A stretch of DNA of 64,000 bases from Mycobacterium sp. IS-1496. GTDB lineage: Bacteria; Actinomycetota; Actinomycetes; Mycobacteriales; Mycobacteriaceae. Below, one piece after another: positions 54,892-62,516 of the stretch. The stretch spans positions 22,068 through 86,067 of the forward strand of contig NZ_LQIU01000015.1 of the NCBI RefSeq assembly GCF_001499995.1, read 5' to 3'. Made by a program: the position numbers and the translations under genes. Numbering within the stretch: the stretch's first letter is position 1; the number at the start of each line of letters is the position of its first letter. The notes under the pieces were generated by a model. The model had not been told where the DNA came from. It made no database searches and worked only from the letters and a program-made list of their open reading frames with translations.

Positions 54892-55941
54892 TCAGGGCAG
54901 CAACGCCTGCAGGTCTTCCACAAAACGCACGGATTCGCCGCGATCGGCCGTCACCGGCTGCAGCAGCAGGGTGGTGGCGCCGCCCTCGGCGAACGCGGCC
55001 AGCCGTTCCTGGACGAAGCTCTTCGGCCCGATCAGCGACACCGAGCGGACGAGGTCGTCGGGCACCGCGGCAATCGCCTCTGCCTTCTTGCCGGACAGGT
55101 ACAGATCCTGGATGCGATCGGCCACCTCACCGAACCCGTAGCGCGTCGCGAGGTTGTGGTAGAAGTTCTTGCCGCGCGCACCCATACCGCCGATGTACAG
55201 CGCCAGTTGGGGTTTCACCCACTCCAGCCGGTCATCGACGTCGTCGCCGATCGCCAGCGCCGCGCTCACCATCACGTCGAGCGGCCCGAGTTCCGGGTCG
55301 CGTTTGGCGAAGCCCGCGCGCAGGGCCTCACCCCACACCGCGTCCGCCTTCTCGGGGTAGAAGAACACCGGCTGCCAACCCTCGGCGATCTCGGCGGTCA
55401 GCTCGACGTTCTTCGGCCCGAGCGCGGCGATGGTGATCGGAATGCGTTCGCGCACCGGATGATTGATCAGATGCAGCGGCTTGCCGAGGCCGCTGCCGCG
55501 GTCGGCGGGCAACGGGATCTGGTAGTACCGGCCGTCGAACTCGACGTTCTCGCGGCGCCACACCTTGCGGCAGATCTCCACCACCTCGCGGGTGCGGCCC
55601 AGCGGCGCGTCGAACGGGACGCCGTGGAACCCCTCCATCACCTGCGGGCCGGATGTGCCGATGCCCAGCCGGAAGCGGCCGTCGGAGACGTAGTCCAGCC
55701 CGGCCGCGGTCATCGCCAGCAGCGACGGGGTCCGCACGTAGATCGGCACCACTCCGGAGCCGAGCTCGATGCGGGTGGTCTTGGCCGCCAGGTAACCCAG
55801 CTGGCTGATCGCGTCGAACGAGTAGGCCTCCGCGACCAGGGCGAGGTCGACCCCGACCTTCTCGAGTTCGACCACGTCCTCGACCGCCTCACGGAAGCCG
55901 CCCGCATAACTCAAGAAGATGCCAGTGCGCAGAGAAGACAT
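54892..55941 (-). CDS. LLM-class F420-dependent oxidoreductase
   Basis: 349 aa of the MER-like LLM subgroup: GIFLSYAGGFREAVEDVVELEKVGVDLALVAEAYSFDAISQLGYLAAKT, LGSGVVPIYVRTPSLLAMTAAGLD, FRLGIGTSGPQVMEGFHGVPF, PITIAALGPKNVELTAEIAEGWQPVFFYPEKA. This is a different subfamily from the pair at 2358-4070. ATG 55939-55941 has no ribosome site but sits 6 nt after a TATAAC -10 element, so a leaderless mRNA is likely. A CCAACCGGTTGG palindrome lies upstream. Substrate unknown. Confidence 0.87.
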   Translation of the reverse strand: MSSLRTGIFLSYAGGFREAVEDVVELEKVGVDLALVAEAYSFDAISQLGYLAAKTTRIELGSGVVPIYVRTPSLLAMTAAGLDYVSDGRFRLGIGTSGPQVMEGFHGVPFDAPLGRTREVVEICRKVWRRENVEFDGRYYQIPLPADRGSGLGKPLHLINHPVRERIPITIAALGPKNVELTAEIAEGWQPVFFYPEKADAVWGEALRAGFAKRDPELGPLDVMVSAALAIGDDVDDRLEWVKPQLALYIGGMGARGKNFYHNLATRYGFGEVADRIQDLYLSGKKAEAIAAVPDDLVRSVSLIGPKSFVQERLAAFAEGGATTLLLQPVTADRGESVRFVEDLQALLP

Positions 55942-55947
55942 GGAAGG

Positions 55948-55968
55948 GTTATACACCCAACCGGTTGG
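55948..55968 (-). promoter_or_regulatory. Leaderless -10 element and palindromic operator
   Basis: On the minus strand, CCAACCGGTTGG (55957-55968, perfect 12 bp palindrome) is followed by TATAAC (55948-55953), 6 nt, then ATG. The palindrome would sit just upstream of -10 and could act as a TetR-type operator. Confidence 0.55.
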
Positions 55969-55977
55969 TTGGGGTAA

Positions 55978-56841
55978 TTACGGCTTGAGTAGCGCGACCA
56001 CCTTGTTCTCCAGATCGACCGGATCGTCGGAGTGCGGATCCATCGGGTCGGTCTTGGGCAGCACCGCCTCGGGGTCGCTGAAGTCGCGATAAGCCTTGTC
56101 GCCGGTCAACTCGTGCAACAGGTAGCCGGTCAGCAGCGCGCGCACGATCTTCTGCGTGCCCTTGTCCTCACCGGGCAGTTTCATCGCCCGGGCCAACCGG
56201 CGGCCCTCCACCAGGCCACCGGCGGTCACCTTGTGCACCGCGCGCAACGTCGCCGGCTTCCACGCCCGCGCCAACTCGACCGCATTCGACCGCAGGGACA
56301 TGGGATCGCCCGGATCGGCCAGGATCAGCCCCGGCAGCCCCAGCGACGCCGCCGGTTGCTCTGCAGGGGGGCGCGACACCGTCGGGAAGAGTGCGGCGAC
56401 CGCCTTCAGCCGACCCGGCATCCCCGCGGCGGTGAACACCGCCGCCGATCCGCCGAACCCGTGCCCGGCGACGGCGAGCTTCGTCGGGTGCACGCTGATC
56501 TTGCCGGGTCCCAGCCGCACGCCGGTGATGATGTCCAGGGTGGTGCCCAGGTCGAAGGCCAGGTTCAGCACCGAAGGCGCGATACCGGTCTCCGTATCCG
56601 GGGCGGCGGCCACGATGCCCCACGATGCGAGGTGTTCGAGCGTGCCGCTGTAACGCATGCCACTGGCCAGCCAGTCGTGACCGAACGCCACACCGGGCAG
56701 GTTCAGCCCCGACTCGGGGGTGTACACCACGCCGGGTAGACCGGCGAAGGCCAGGTCACCGCGCAGAACGCGATGCGGGCCGCGGCGGGTCAAAGCCTTG
56801 AACAGCTTCTTTGTGCTGGCCACCTGACGACCGTAGCTCAC
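55978..56841 (-). CDS. Alpha/beta-hydrolase-like protein lacking the nucleophile serine (Rv3438-like)
   Basis: 287 aa, GTG start. Dienelactone-hydrolase-like fold features: LPGVVYTPESGLNLPGVAFGHDWLASGMRYSGTLEHLASWGIVAAAPDTE and the nucleophile-elbow strand KLAVAGHGFGGSAAVFTAA. The elbow reads GHGFGG where active enzymes have GxSxG, so Ser is replaced by Gly. The later LPGLILADPGDPMS carries an acidic residue. It seems unable to use the classical mechanism. Position between an Rv3439c-like gene and glmS matches Rv3438. Divergent from glmS with a 37 bp gap. Confidence 0.78.
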   Translation of the reverse strand: MSYGRQVASTKKLFKALTRRGPHRVLRGDLAFAGLPGVVYTPESGLNLPGVAFGHDWLASGMRYSGTLEHLASWGIVAAAPDTETGIAPSVLNLAFDLGTTLDIITGVRLGPGKISVHPTKLAVAGHGFGGSAAVFTAAGMPGRLKAVAALFPTVSRPPAEQPAASLGLPGLILADPGDPMSLRSNAVELARAWKPATLRAVHKVTAGGLVEGRRLARAMKLPGEDKGTQKIVRALLTGYLLHELTGDKAYRDFSDPEAVLPKTDPMDPHSDDPVDLENKVVALLKP

Positions 56842-56864
56842 CGTGCCCCGTGAGGCTCTTGCAC

Positions 56865-56870
56865 TACCCT
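56865..56870 (+). promoter_or_regulatory. Possible -10 element of glmS
   Basis: TACCCT, 8 nt before the glmS ATG, which lacks a ribosome site. This fits a leaderless transcript, though the spacing is at the long end. Confidence 0.35.
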
Positions 56871-56878
56871 GGTTCTCT

Positions 56879-58744
56879 ATGTGTGGAATCGTCGGCTATG
56901 TCGGGCATCGTCCTGCCTGCGCGATCGTGGTCGACGCGTTGCACCGGATGGAGTACCGCGGGTACGACTCGGCAGGCATCGCGCTCCTGGACGGACACGG
57001 CGGGATGACGGTGCACCGGCGGGCGGGCCGGCTGGCCAACCTCGGCGAGGTCCTCGAATGCTCGGCGCCGGAGACGCTGGCCGGCTGCAGCGGGCTCGGC
57101 CACACCCGATGGGCGACGCACGGTCGGCCGACCGACCGCAACGCGCACCCGCACCGCGACTCGGACGGCAAGATCGTCGTCGTCCACAACGGGATCATCG
57201 AGAACTACGCCCCGCTGCGCGGTGAGCTCGAGGCCGAGGGCGTCGAGTTCGCCAGCGACACCGACACCGAGGTCGCCGTCCACCTGGTCGGGCGCCAGTA
57301 CCGCTACGGCGACACCGCGGGTGATTTCCCGGCCTCGGTGCTGGCCGTGCTGCGCCGGCTGGAGGGGCACTTCACGCTGGTGTTCGCCAACGCCGACGAA
57401 CCGGGCACGATCGTCGCGGCCCGCCGCTCGACGCCGCTGGTGCTCGGGATCGGCGACGGGGAGATGTTCGTCAGCTCCGACGTCGCGGCGTTCATCGAGC
57501 ACACCCGCCACGCCGTCGAACTCGGCCAGGACCAGGCCGTCGTGGTCACCGCGGACGGCTACACCGTCAGCGACTTCCACGGCAACACCGACGTCGACTT
57601 CCGAGAGTTCCACATCGACTGGGACCTGTCGGCCGCCGAGAAGGGCGGCTACGAGTACTTCATGCTCAAGGAGATCGCCGAGCAGCCCGCGGCGGTGTCC
57701 GACACGCTGCTCGGCCACTTCGTCGACGGTCGCATCGTGCTCGACGAGCAGCGCCTGAGCGATCAGGAACTGCGCGACATCGACAAGGTGTTCGTGGTCG
57801 CCTGCGGAACGGCGTACCACTCCGGGCTGCTGGCCAAGTACGCGATCGAACACTGGACGCGGCTGCCCGTCGAGGCCGAACTGGCCAGCGAGTTCCGCTA
57901 CCGCGACCCGGTGCTGGACCGCAGCACCCTGGTCGTCGCGATCTCGCAGTCCGGTGAGACCGCCGACACCCTCGAGGCGGTGCGGCATGCCAAGAAGCAG
58001 AAGGCCAAGGTGCTGGCGATCTGCAACACCAACGGCAGCCAGATCCCGCGCGAGGCGGACGCCGTGCTCTACACCCGTGCCGGACCGGAGATCGGCGTCG
58101 CGGCGACCAAGACGTTCCTCGCTCAGATCGCCGCCAACTACCTCGTCGGCCTGGCGCTGGCGCAGGCGCGTGGCACCAAGTACCCCGACGAGGTGTCGCG
58201 GGAGTACCGCGAACTCGAGGCGATGCCGGGGCTGGTCGCGCAGGTGCTCAAGCAGCTCAACCCGATCGTGGAACTGGCGCGGCGCTTCGCCGAGAAGCCG
58301 ACGATCCTGTTCCTCGGCCGTCACGTCGGCTATCCGGTGGCGCTCGAGGGCGCGCTCAAGCTGAAGGAACTGGCGTACATGCACGCCGAGGGCTTCGCCG
58401 CCGGTGAGCTCAAACACGGTCCGATCGCGCTGATCGACGAGGACCTCCCGGTGATCGTGGTGATGCCCTCACCCAAGGGGGCGTCGATGCTGCACGCGAA
58501 GCTGCTGTCGAACATCCGGGAGATCCAGGCCCGCGGCGCGGTCACCATCGTGATCGCCGAGGAAGGTGACGACACCGTCCGGCCGTTCGCGGACTACATC
58601 TTCGAGATCCCCGCCACCACAACGCTTTTCCAGCCGTTGCTCTCGACCATCCCGCTGCAGGTCTTCGCCGCCGAGGTCGCCCGGGCCCGCGGTTACGACG
58701 TCGACAAACCGCGCAACCTGGCGAAGTCCGTCACCGTCGAATAG
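56879..58744 (+). CDS. glmS: Glutamine-fructose-6-phosphate aminotransferase (isomerizing)
   Basis: 621 aa. Catalytic Cys follows the initiator Met (MCGIVGYVGHRPACAIVVDAL). The N-terminal glutaminase domain has MEYRGYDSAGIALL, GHTRWATHGRPTDRNAHPH and HNGIIENY. Two SIS isomerase domains follow (VACGTAYHSGLLAKYAIE...AISQSGETADTLEAVRHAK; LGRHVGYPVALEGALKLKEL...GELKHGPIALID), and it ends KPRNLAKSVTVE. First step of UDP-GlcNAc synthesis. ATG 56879-56881. No glmS ribozyme is expected or seen in the 37 bp leader region. Confidence 0.98.
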   Translation: MCGIVGYVGHRPACAIVVDALHRMEYRGYDSAGIALLDGHGGMTVHRRAGRLANLGEVLECSAPETLAGCSGLGHTRWATHGRPTDRNAHPHRDSDGKIVVVHNGIIENYAPLRGELEAEGVEFASDTDTEVAVHLVGRQYRYGDTAGDFPASVLAVLRRLEGHFTLVFANADEPGTIVAARRSTPLVLGIGDGEMFVSSDVAAFIEHTRHAVELGQDQAVVVTADGYTVSDFHGNTDVDFREFHIDWDLSAAEKGGYEYFMLKEIAEQPAAVSDTLLGHFVDGRIVLDEQRLSDQELRDIDKVFVVACGTAYHSGLLAKYAIEHWTRLPVEAELASEFRYRDPVLDRSTLVVAISQSGETADTLEAVRHAKKQKAKVLAICNTNGSQIPREADAVLYTRAGPEIGVAATKTFLAQIAANYLVGLALAQARGTKYPDEVSREYRELEAMPGLVAQVLKQLNPIVELARRFAEKPTILFLGRHVGYPVALEGALKLKELAYMHAEGFAAGELKHGPIALIDEDLPVIVVMPSPKGASMLHAKLLSNIREIQARGAVTIVIAEEGDDTVRPFADYIFEIPATTTLFQPLLSTIPLQVFAAEVARARGYDVDKPRNLAKSVTVE

Positions 58745-58763
58745 CGCCGGCCGGCGTCGACGC

Positions 58764-59198
58764 CTAGCCGGCCAACTGCGCGGCGAGCTGATCGAAGGTG
58801 AGCGCCCAGCCGCTGCGGAAGTTCTCGAATTCCGTTGGCGGGAGCAGCCTGTGCTCGATCGACATGAGCGTCTCGTCGTTGTCGGCGGGGGCGAAGGTGA
58901 CCTCGACGATGCTGACCGCGGTGGGGTCCGGCCAGTCCGAGTTGCTCCAGGTGAAGCGCAGGAGGCGCGGTCGGTCGATCTCGAGGAACTGTCCGGTGAT
59001 CAGCAGCGGGACGCCCACATTGTCGACGTCGAAGCGGACCTGCCCCCCGACGCGGGGGTCGAGTCGCACGTCGACGACGCGGGTCGGATGCGGACACATC
59101 CATTCCTTCAGCGATTCCGGATCGAGCCACTCGTCGAACACCTCGTCCGGGGGTGCGGGCATCAGGCGCTGCACGCGGACGGTCGGCGCCTCGGTCAC
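58764..59198 (-). CDS. AHSA1/SRPBCC-domain protein
   Basis: 144 aa, GTG start overlapping the ArsR stop (GTGA). Signature of the Aha1/CalC-like SRPBCC family: VRVQRLMPAPPDEVFDEWLDPESLKEWMCPHPTRVVDVRLDPRVGGQVRFDV, then a C-terminal GWALTFDQLAAQLAG helix. These proteins are commonly coupled to an ArsR repressor, as here. Ligand unknown. Convergent with glmS. Confidence 0.87.
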   Translation of the reverse strand: MTEAPTVRVQRLMPAPPDEVFDEWLDPESLKEWMCPHPTRVVDVRLDPRVGGQVRFDVDNVGVPLLITGQFLEIDRPRLLRFTWSNSDWPDPTAVSIVEVTFAPADNDETLMSIEHRLLPPTEFENFRSGWALTFDQLAAQLAG

Positions 59199-59527
59199 TT
59201 CGCCCGCCGCTTCCGGGACAGCCGGGCCGCCAGGGCGTCGGCGCGGGTGGACCAGAACTCGGTCTGTTCGTCCATCCACTGGGCGGCGCCGGTGAGACCG
59301 TCCGGCCGCAGCGACAACCAGTGTTCGCGGCCGCGCACCTCCCGGGTGACCAGGCCCGCCGATTCGAGCACCCCGATGTGGCGGGAGACGCCGGCGAAGG
59401 TCATGGGCAGGGGAGCGGCCAGATCGGTGATGCGCGCGTCACCACCGCGCAGGGTCTCCAGTAGTCGGCGGCGGGTCGGATCGGCGAGCGCGGCGTACGC
59501 GCGATCCAGCACCTGATCTTCAACCAT
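59195..59527 (-). CDS. ArsR-family transcriptional regulator
   Basis: 110 aa winged-helix protein: LDRAYAALADPTRRRLLETLRGGDARITDLAAPLPMTFAGVSRHIGVLESAGLVTREVRGREHWLSLRPDGL. No Cys ligands of metal-sensing ArsR members, so the effector is not a soft metal by the usual site. Belongs to the ArsR subgroup paired with AHSA1 proteins. Divergent from the DUF899 gene across 85 bp, which it may also control. Confidence 0.9.
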   Translation of the reverse strand: MVEDQVLDRAYAALADPTRRRLLETLRGGDARITDLAAPLPMTFAGVSRHIGVLESAGLVTREVRGREHWLSLRPDGLTGAAQWMDEQTEFWSTRADALAARLSRKRRAK

Positions 59528-59612
59528 GTTGTTGACTATAGCGGCAGTCGTGTGGTGTGCTGGCTGAAGTGACGTTCAACTGATTTGTTTAATGTTTGTC
59601 GAAGGGGACGTG

Positions 59613-60377
59613 ATGACCACACCACCGATCGTGTCTGCGCAGGAATGGCAGGACGCGCACCGGCAGATGCTCGTCAAGGAGAAGGAGATGACGCGCGCGC
59701 GTGACGCATTGGCCGCGATGCGCAGGCGGATGCCGTGGATGGCCGTCGACAAGCCGTACGCGTTCGAGGGGCCGGACGGACCGGCGACGCTGCTCGATCT
59801 GTTCGACGGCCGCCGCCAGTTGATCGTGTACCGCGCCTTCGTCGAACCGGGTGTGCACGGTTGGCCCGAGCATGGCTGCGTCGGCTGTTCGTTGATGGCC
59901 GACCACATCGGTCACCTCGCGCACCTCAACGCACGCGACACCACGTTGGTCTACGCCTCGCGCGCATCGCAGACGGACCTCGACCGGGTGAAGGCGCGAA
60001 TGGGCTGGAACATCCCCTGGTACAGCATCACCGACGACTTCGACGCCGACTTCGATTGCGACCAGTGGCACGGCACCAACGCCTTCATCCGCGACGGCGA
60101 CAGGGTCTACCGCACCTACTTCATCAACGACCGCGGTGACGAGGTGTTCGTCAACACCTGGGCGTTCCTCGACATGACCGCGCTCGGGCGCCAGGAGACG
60201 TGGGAGGACTCGCCGCCGGGTTATCCGCAGGAACCACCGTACGAATGGTGGTGCTGGCACGACGAATACGGTCAGCGCGAACCGTCGAGATGGTTCGGCG
60301 ATCCTGATCCGGACGATCCCCGTGACCCACGACCTCCCCGCCGGCCCGAGGGGCGTGACTGCTGTGCCGAGCACTGA
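59613..60377 (+). CDS. DUF899 thioredoxin-like protein
   Basis: 254 aa. DUF899 features: VSAQEWQDAHRQMLVKEKEMTRARDALAAMRRRMPW, LLDLFDGRRQLIVYRAFVEPGVHGWPEHGCVGCSLMADHIGHLAHLN (CxxC in a thioredoxin-like fold), RTYFINDRGDEVFVNTWAFLDMTALGRQETWEDSP. The C-terminus is His/Trp/Asp/Pro-rich and ends with a Cys pair. ATG 59613 behind GAAGGGG. Often found beside ArsR/AHSA1 pairs. Redox role presumed, substrate unknown. Overlaps the next gene by 23 bp. Confidence 0.85.
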   Translation: MTTPPIVSAQEWQDAHRQMLVKEKEMTRARDALAAMRRRMPWMAVDKPYAFEGPDGPATLLDLFDGRRQLIVYRAFVEPGVHGWPEHGCVGCSLMADHIGHLAHLNARDTTLVYASRASQTDLDRVKARMGWNIPWYSITDDFDADFDCDQWHGTNAFIRDGDRVYRTYFINDRGDEVFVNTWAFLDMTALGRQETWEDSPPGYPQEPPYEWWCWHDEYGQREPSRWFGDPDPDDPRDPRPPRRPEGRDCCAEH

Positions 60378-61035
60378 GGCCGAGCGCAGCGCAGAGCTGT
60401 ACCGGGGGTGCTACGAGCGGATCGTCGAGCTCGTCTCCCGACTCGACGACGCGCAGTGGGCCACCGCGGTGCCGGCGTGCCCGGGGTGGACGGTCCGCGA
60501 TGTCGTGGGGCACCTCGTGGCCGTGGCCGAGGAATGGTGCGACGGCCGCCTGTCCGGAGTGCCGACCGACGCGCACACCGCGGCCCAGGTCGCCAGGTCC
60601 CGGGAGACCGGCACCGCCGACCTGCTCGCCGCCTGGGGCGAGGCGACGGACACGTTGAACGAACTGGCCGGCACCCGAGGGCTGGTCGCGCCGGTCGGCG
60701 ACATCGTCAGCCACGAGCACGACATCCGCGGGGCGCTCGGCCGACCGGGAGCACGCGACTCCGAGGCCGTTCGGCACGTCTGCGACCAACTGCTCGAGAT
60801 GCTGGATCCGCCCGTCACGCTGCGCGTTGTGCTCGACGACGGCGAGCACCTCAGCGGGCCCGCGACCGGTGACGGCGAACTGCGTTTACGGACATCGAGA
60901 TTCGAGACGCTGCGGTGGCGGACGGGGCGTCGCAGTCGCGCGCAGTTGGCGGCGATGGACTGGTCGGGTGACCCCGAACCGGTTCTCGACGCGCTGTACC
61001 TGTTCGGTCCGGCCGCCACCGACATCGTCGAGTAA
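60355..61035 (+). CDS. DinB-like / maleylpyruvate-isomerase-type metal-binding protein
   Basis: 226 aa, GTG start. N-terminal four-helix mycothiol-dependent maleylpyruvate isomerase-like domain: ELYRGCYERIVELVSRLDDAQWATAVPACPGWTVRDVVGHLVAVAEEW, later ISHEHDIR-type metal ligand segment (GDIVSHEHDIRGALGRPGAR). A C-terminal domain (VTLRVVLDDGEHLSGPATG...FETLRWRTGRRSRAQLAAMDWSGD) is of the sort seen in TIGR03083 proteins. Mycothiol-linked function is inferred. A GTG at 60364 is an alternative start. Confidence 0.78.
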   Translation: MTAVPSTEAERSAELYRGCYERIVELVSRLDDAQWATAVPACPGWTVRDVVGHLVAVAEEWCDGRLSGVPTDAHTAAQVARSRETGTADLLAAWGEATDTLNELAGTRGLVAPVGDIVSHEHDIRGALGRPGARDSEAVRHVCDQLLEMLDPPVTLRVVLDDGEHLSGPATGDGELRLRTSRFETLRWRTGRRSRAQLAAMDWSGDPEPVLDALYLFGPAATDIVE

Positions 61036-61063
61036 GGCCACCCGCGCGCACCACCTCCCCACG

Positions 61064-61069
61064 TAGGGT
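61064..61069 (+). promoter_or_regulatory. Possible leaderless -10 element of nnrD
   Basis: TAGGGT, 7 nt before the ATG at 61077. No ribosome site is present, in keeping with a leaderless transcript. Confidence 0.45.
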
Positions 61070-61076
61070 GTGGCTG

Positions 61077-62498
61077 ATGCGGCACTACTACAGCGCGGAG
61101 GCGATCCGCGACGCGGAAGCACCGCTGCTGCAGCGCCTCCCCGACGGCGCTCTCATGCGGCGCGCGGCGTTCGGTCTGGCGACGGCGATCGCCCGCGAAC
61201 TCACCGCGCGCACCGGCGGTGTCGCCGGCCGGAAGGTCTGCGCCGTCGTCGGGTCAGGGGACAACGGCGGCGACGCGCTGTGGGCCGCGACGTTTCTGCG
61301 CCGGCGCGGGGCGTCGGCCACCGCAGTGCTGCTCAACCCGGACCGGGCCCATCCGAAGGGGCTCGCCGCGTTGCGTGCGGTCGGTGGTCGGATAGTCGAA
61401 AGGGTTCCGCCAGCAACGGATCTGGTGATCGACGGTGTGGTGGGTATCTCCGGTTCCGGGGCGCTGCGACCCGCCGCGGCCGAGGTGTTCGCCGCCGTCG
61501 ACACCGCCGGGATCCCGGTGGTGGCCGTCGACATCCCCAGCGGTCTCGACGTGCACACCGGTGGCGCCGACGGGCCGCATGTGCACGCCGCGCTGACGGT
61601 GACGTTCGGCGGGTTCAAACCCGTGCATGCGCTGGGGGAGTGCGGCCGCGTCGAACTGATCGACATCGGTCTGGACCTGCCGCCGTCGGATGTGCTCGGC
61701 ATCGAGGTCGCCGACGTGCGCGCCCGGTGGCCGCGACCGGGGCCGACGGACGACAAGTACACCCAGGGGGTCACCGGCGTGCTGGCCGGTTCGTCGACCT
61801 ACCCGGGTGCGGCGATCCTGTGCACCGGGGCGGCCGTCGCCGCCACCAGCGGCATGGTGCGCTACGCCGGAAGCGCTGCGGCCGAGGTGGTTTCGCACTG
61901 GCCGGAAGTCGTCGCCGCGCCGAGCGCCGCCGCGGCGGGGCGGGTGCAGTCCTGGGTCGTGGGCCCCGGGCTCGGCACGGACGAGGCCGGGGCGGCGGCG
62001 CTGTGCTTCGCGCTGGACACCGACCTGCCGGTGATCGTCGACGCCGACGGGCTCACGCTGCTGGCCGCCCATCCCGACCTCGTCGCCCACCGCAGCGCGC
62101 CGACTGTGCTCACCCCGCATGCCGGGGAATTCGCGCGACTGGCCGGATCCCCACCGGGAGACGACCGGATCCGCTCGGCCCGCCGCCTGGCCGAGCAGTT
62201 CGGCGCCACCGTGCTGCTGAAGGGCAACGTCACCGTCGTCGCCGAACCGGACGGTCGGGCGTACCTCAACCCGGCGGGTGAGGCGTGGGCCGCCACCGCC
62301 GGTTCCGGCGACGTCCTGTCGGGAATGATCGGCGCGCTGCTGGCCGCGGGCCTGCCTCCCGGCGAGGCCGCGGCGGTGGCGGCCTTCGTCCACGCCCACG
62401 CCGCGAACGCGTCCGCAGCCGACCCCGGACCTCGACCGGCGCCGACCTCGGCGTCGCGCATCCTGCACCACATCCGCACCGCACTCGCCAGTATCTGA
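61077..62498 (+). CDS. nnrD: Bifunctional NAD(P)H-hydrate epimerase / ADP-dependent dehydratase
   Basis: 473 aa, same length as Rv3433c. The N-terminal NnrE epimerase part (about 1-215) has VVGSGDNGGDALWAATFLRRRG and VVAVDIPSGLDVHTG. The C-terminal NnrD dehydratase part (about 225-470) has VGPGLGTDEAG, VIVDADGLTLL, TVLTPHAGEFARL, LKGNVTVVAEPDG and AATAGSGDVLSGMIGALLAAG. It repairs hydrated NAD(P)H. Followed by gadB after 18 bp. Confidence 0.95.
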   Translation: MRHYYSAEAIRDAEAPLLQRLPDGALMRRAAFGLATAIARELTARTGGVAGRKVCAVVGSGDNGGDALWAATFLRRRGASATAVLLNPDRAHPKGLAALRAVGGRIVERVPPATDLVIDGVVGISGSGALRPAAAEVFAAVDTAGIPVVAVDIPSGLDVHTGGADGPHVHAALTVTFGGFKPVHALGECGRVELIDIGLDLPPSDVLGIEVADVRARWPRPGPTDDKYTQGVTGVLAGSSTYPGAAILCTGAAVAATSGMVRYAGSAAAEVVSHWPEVVAAPSAAAAGRVQSWVVGPGLGTDEAGAAALCFALDTDLPVIVDADGLTLLAAHPDLVAHRSAPTVLTPHAGEFARLAGSPPGDDRIRSARRLAEQFGATVLLKGNVTVVAEPDGRAYLNPAGEAWAATAGSGDVLSGMIGALLAAGLPPGEAAAVAAFVHAHAANASAADPGPRPAPTSASRILHHIRTALASI

Positions 62499-62516
62499 TC
62501 CCGAAAGGAACCGTCT

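Noticed and set aside
56842..56878. glmS ribozyme or riboswitch
   Set aside because: The gap is only 37 bp, has no ribozyme core, and glmS ribozymes are a Firmicutes-type element.
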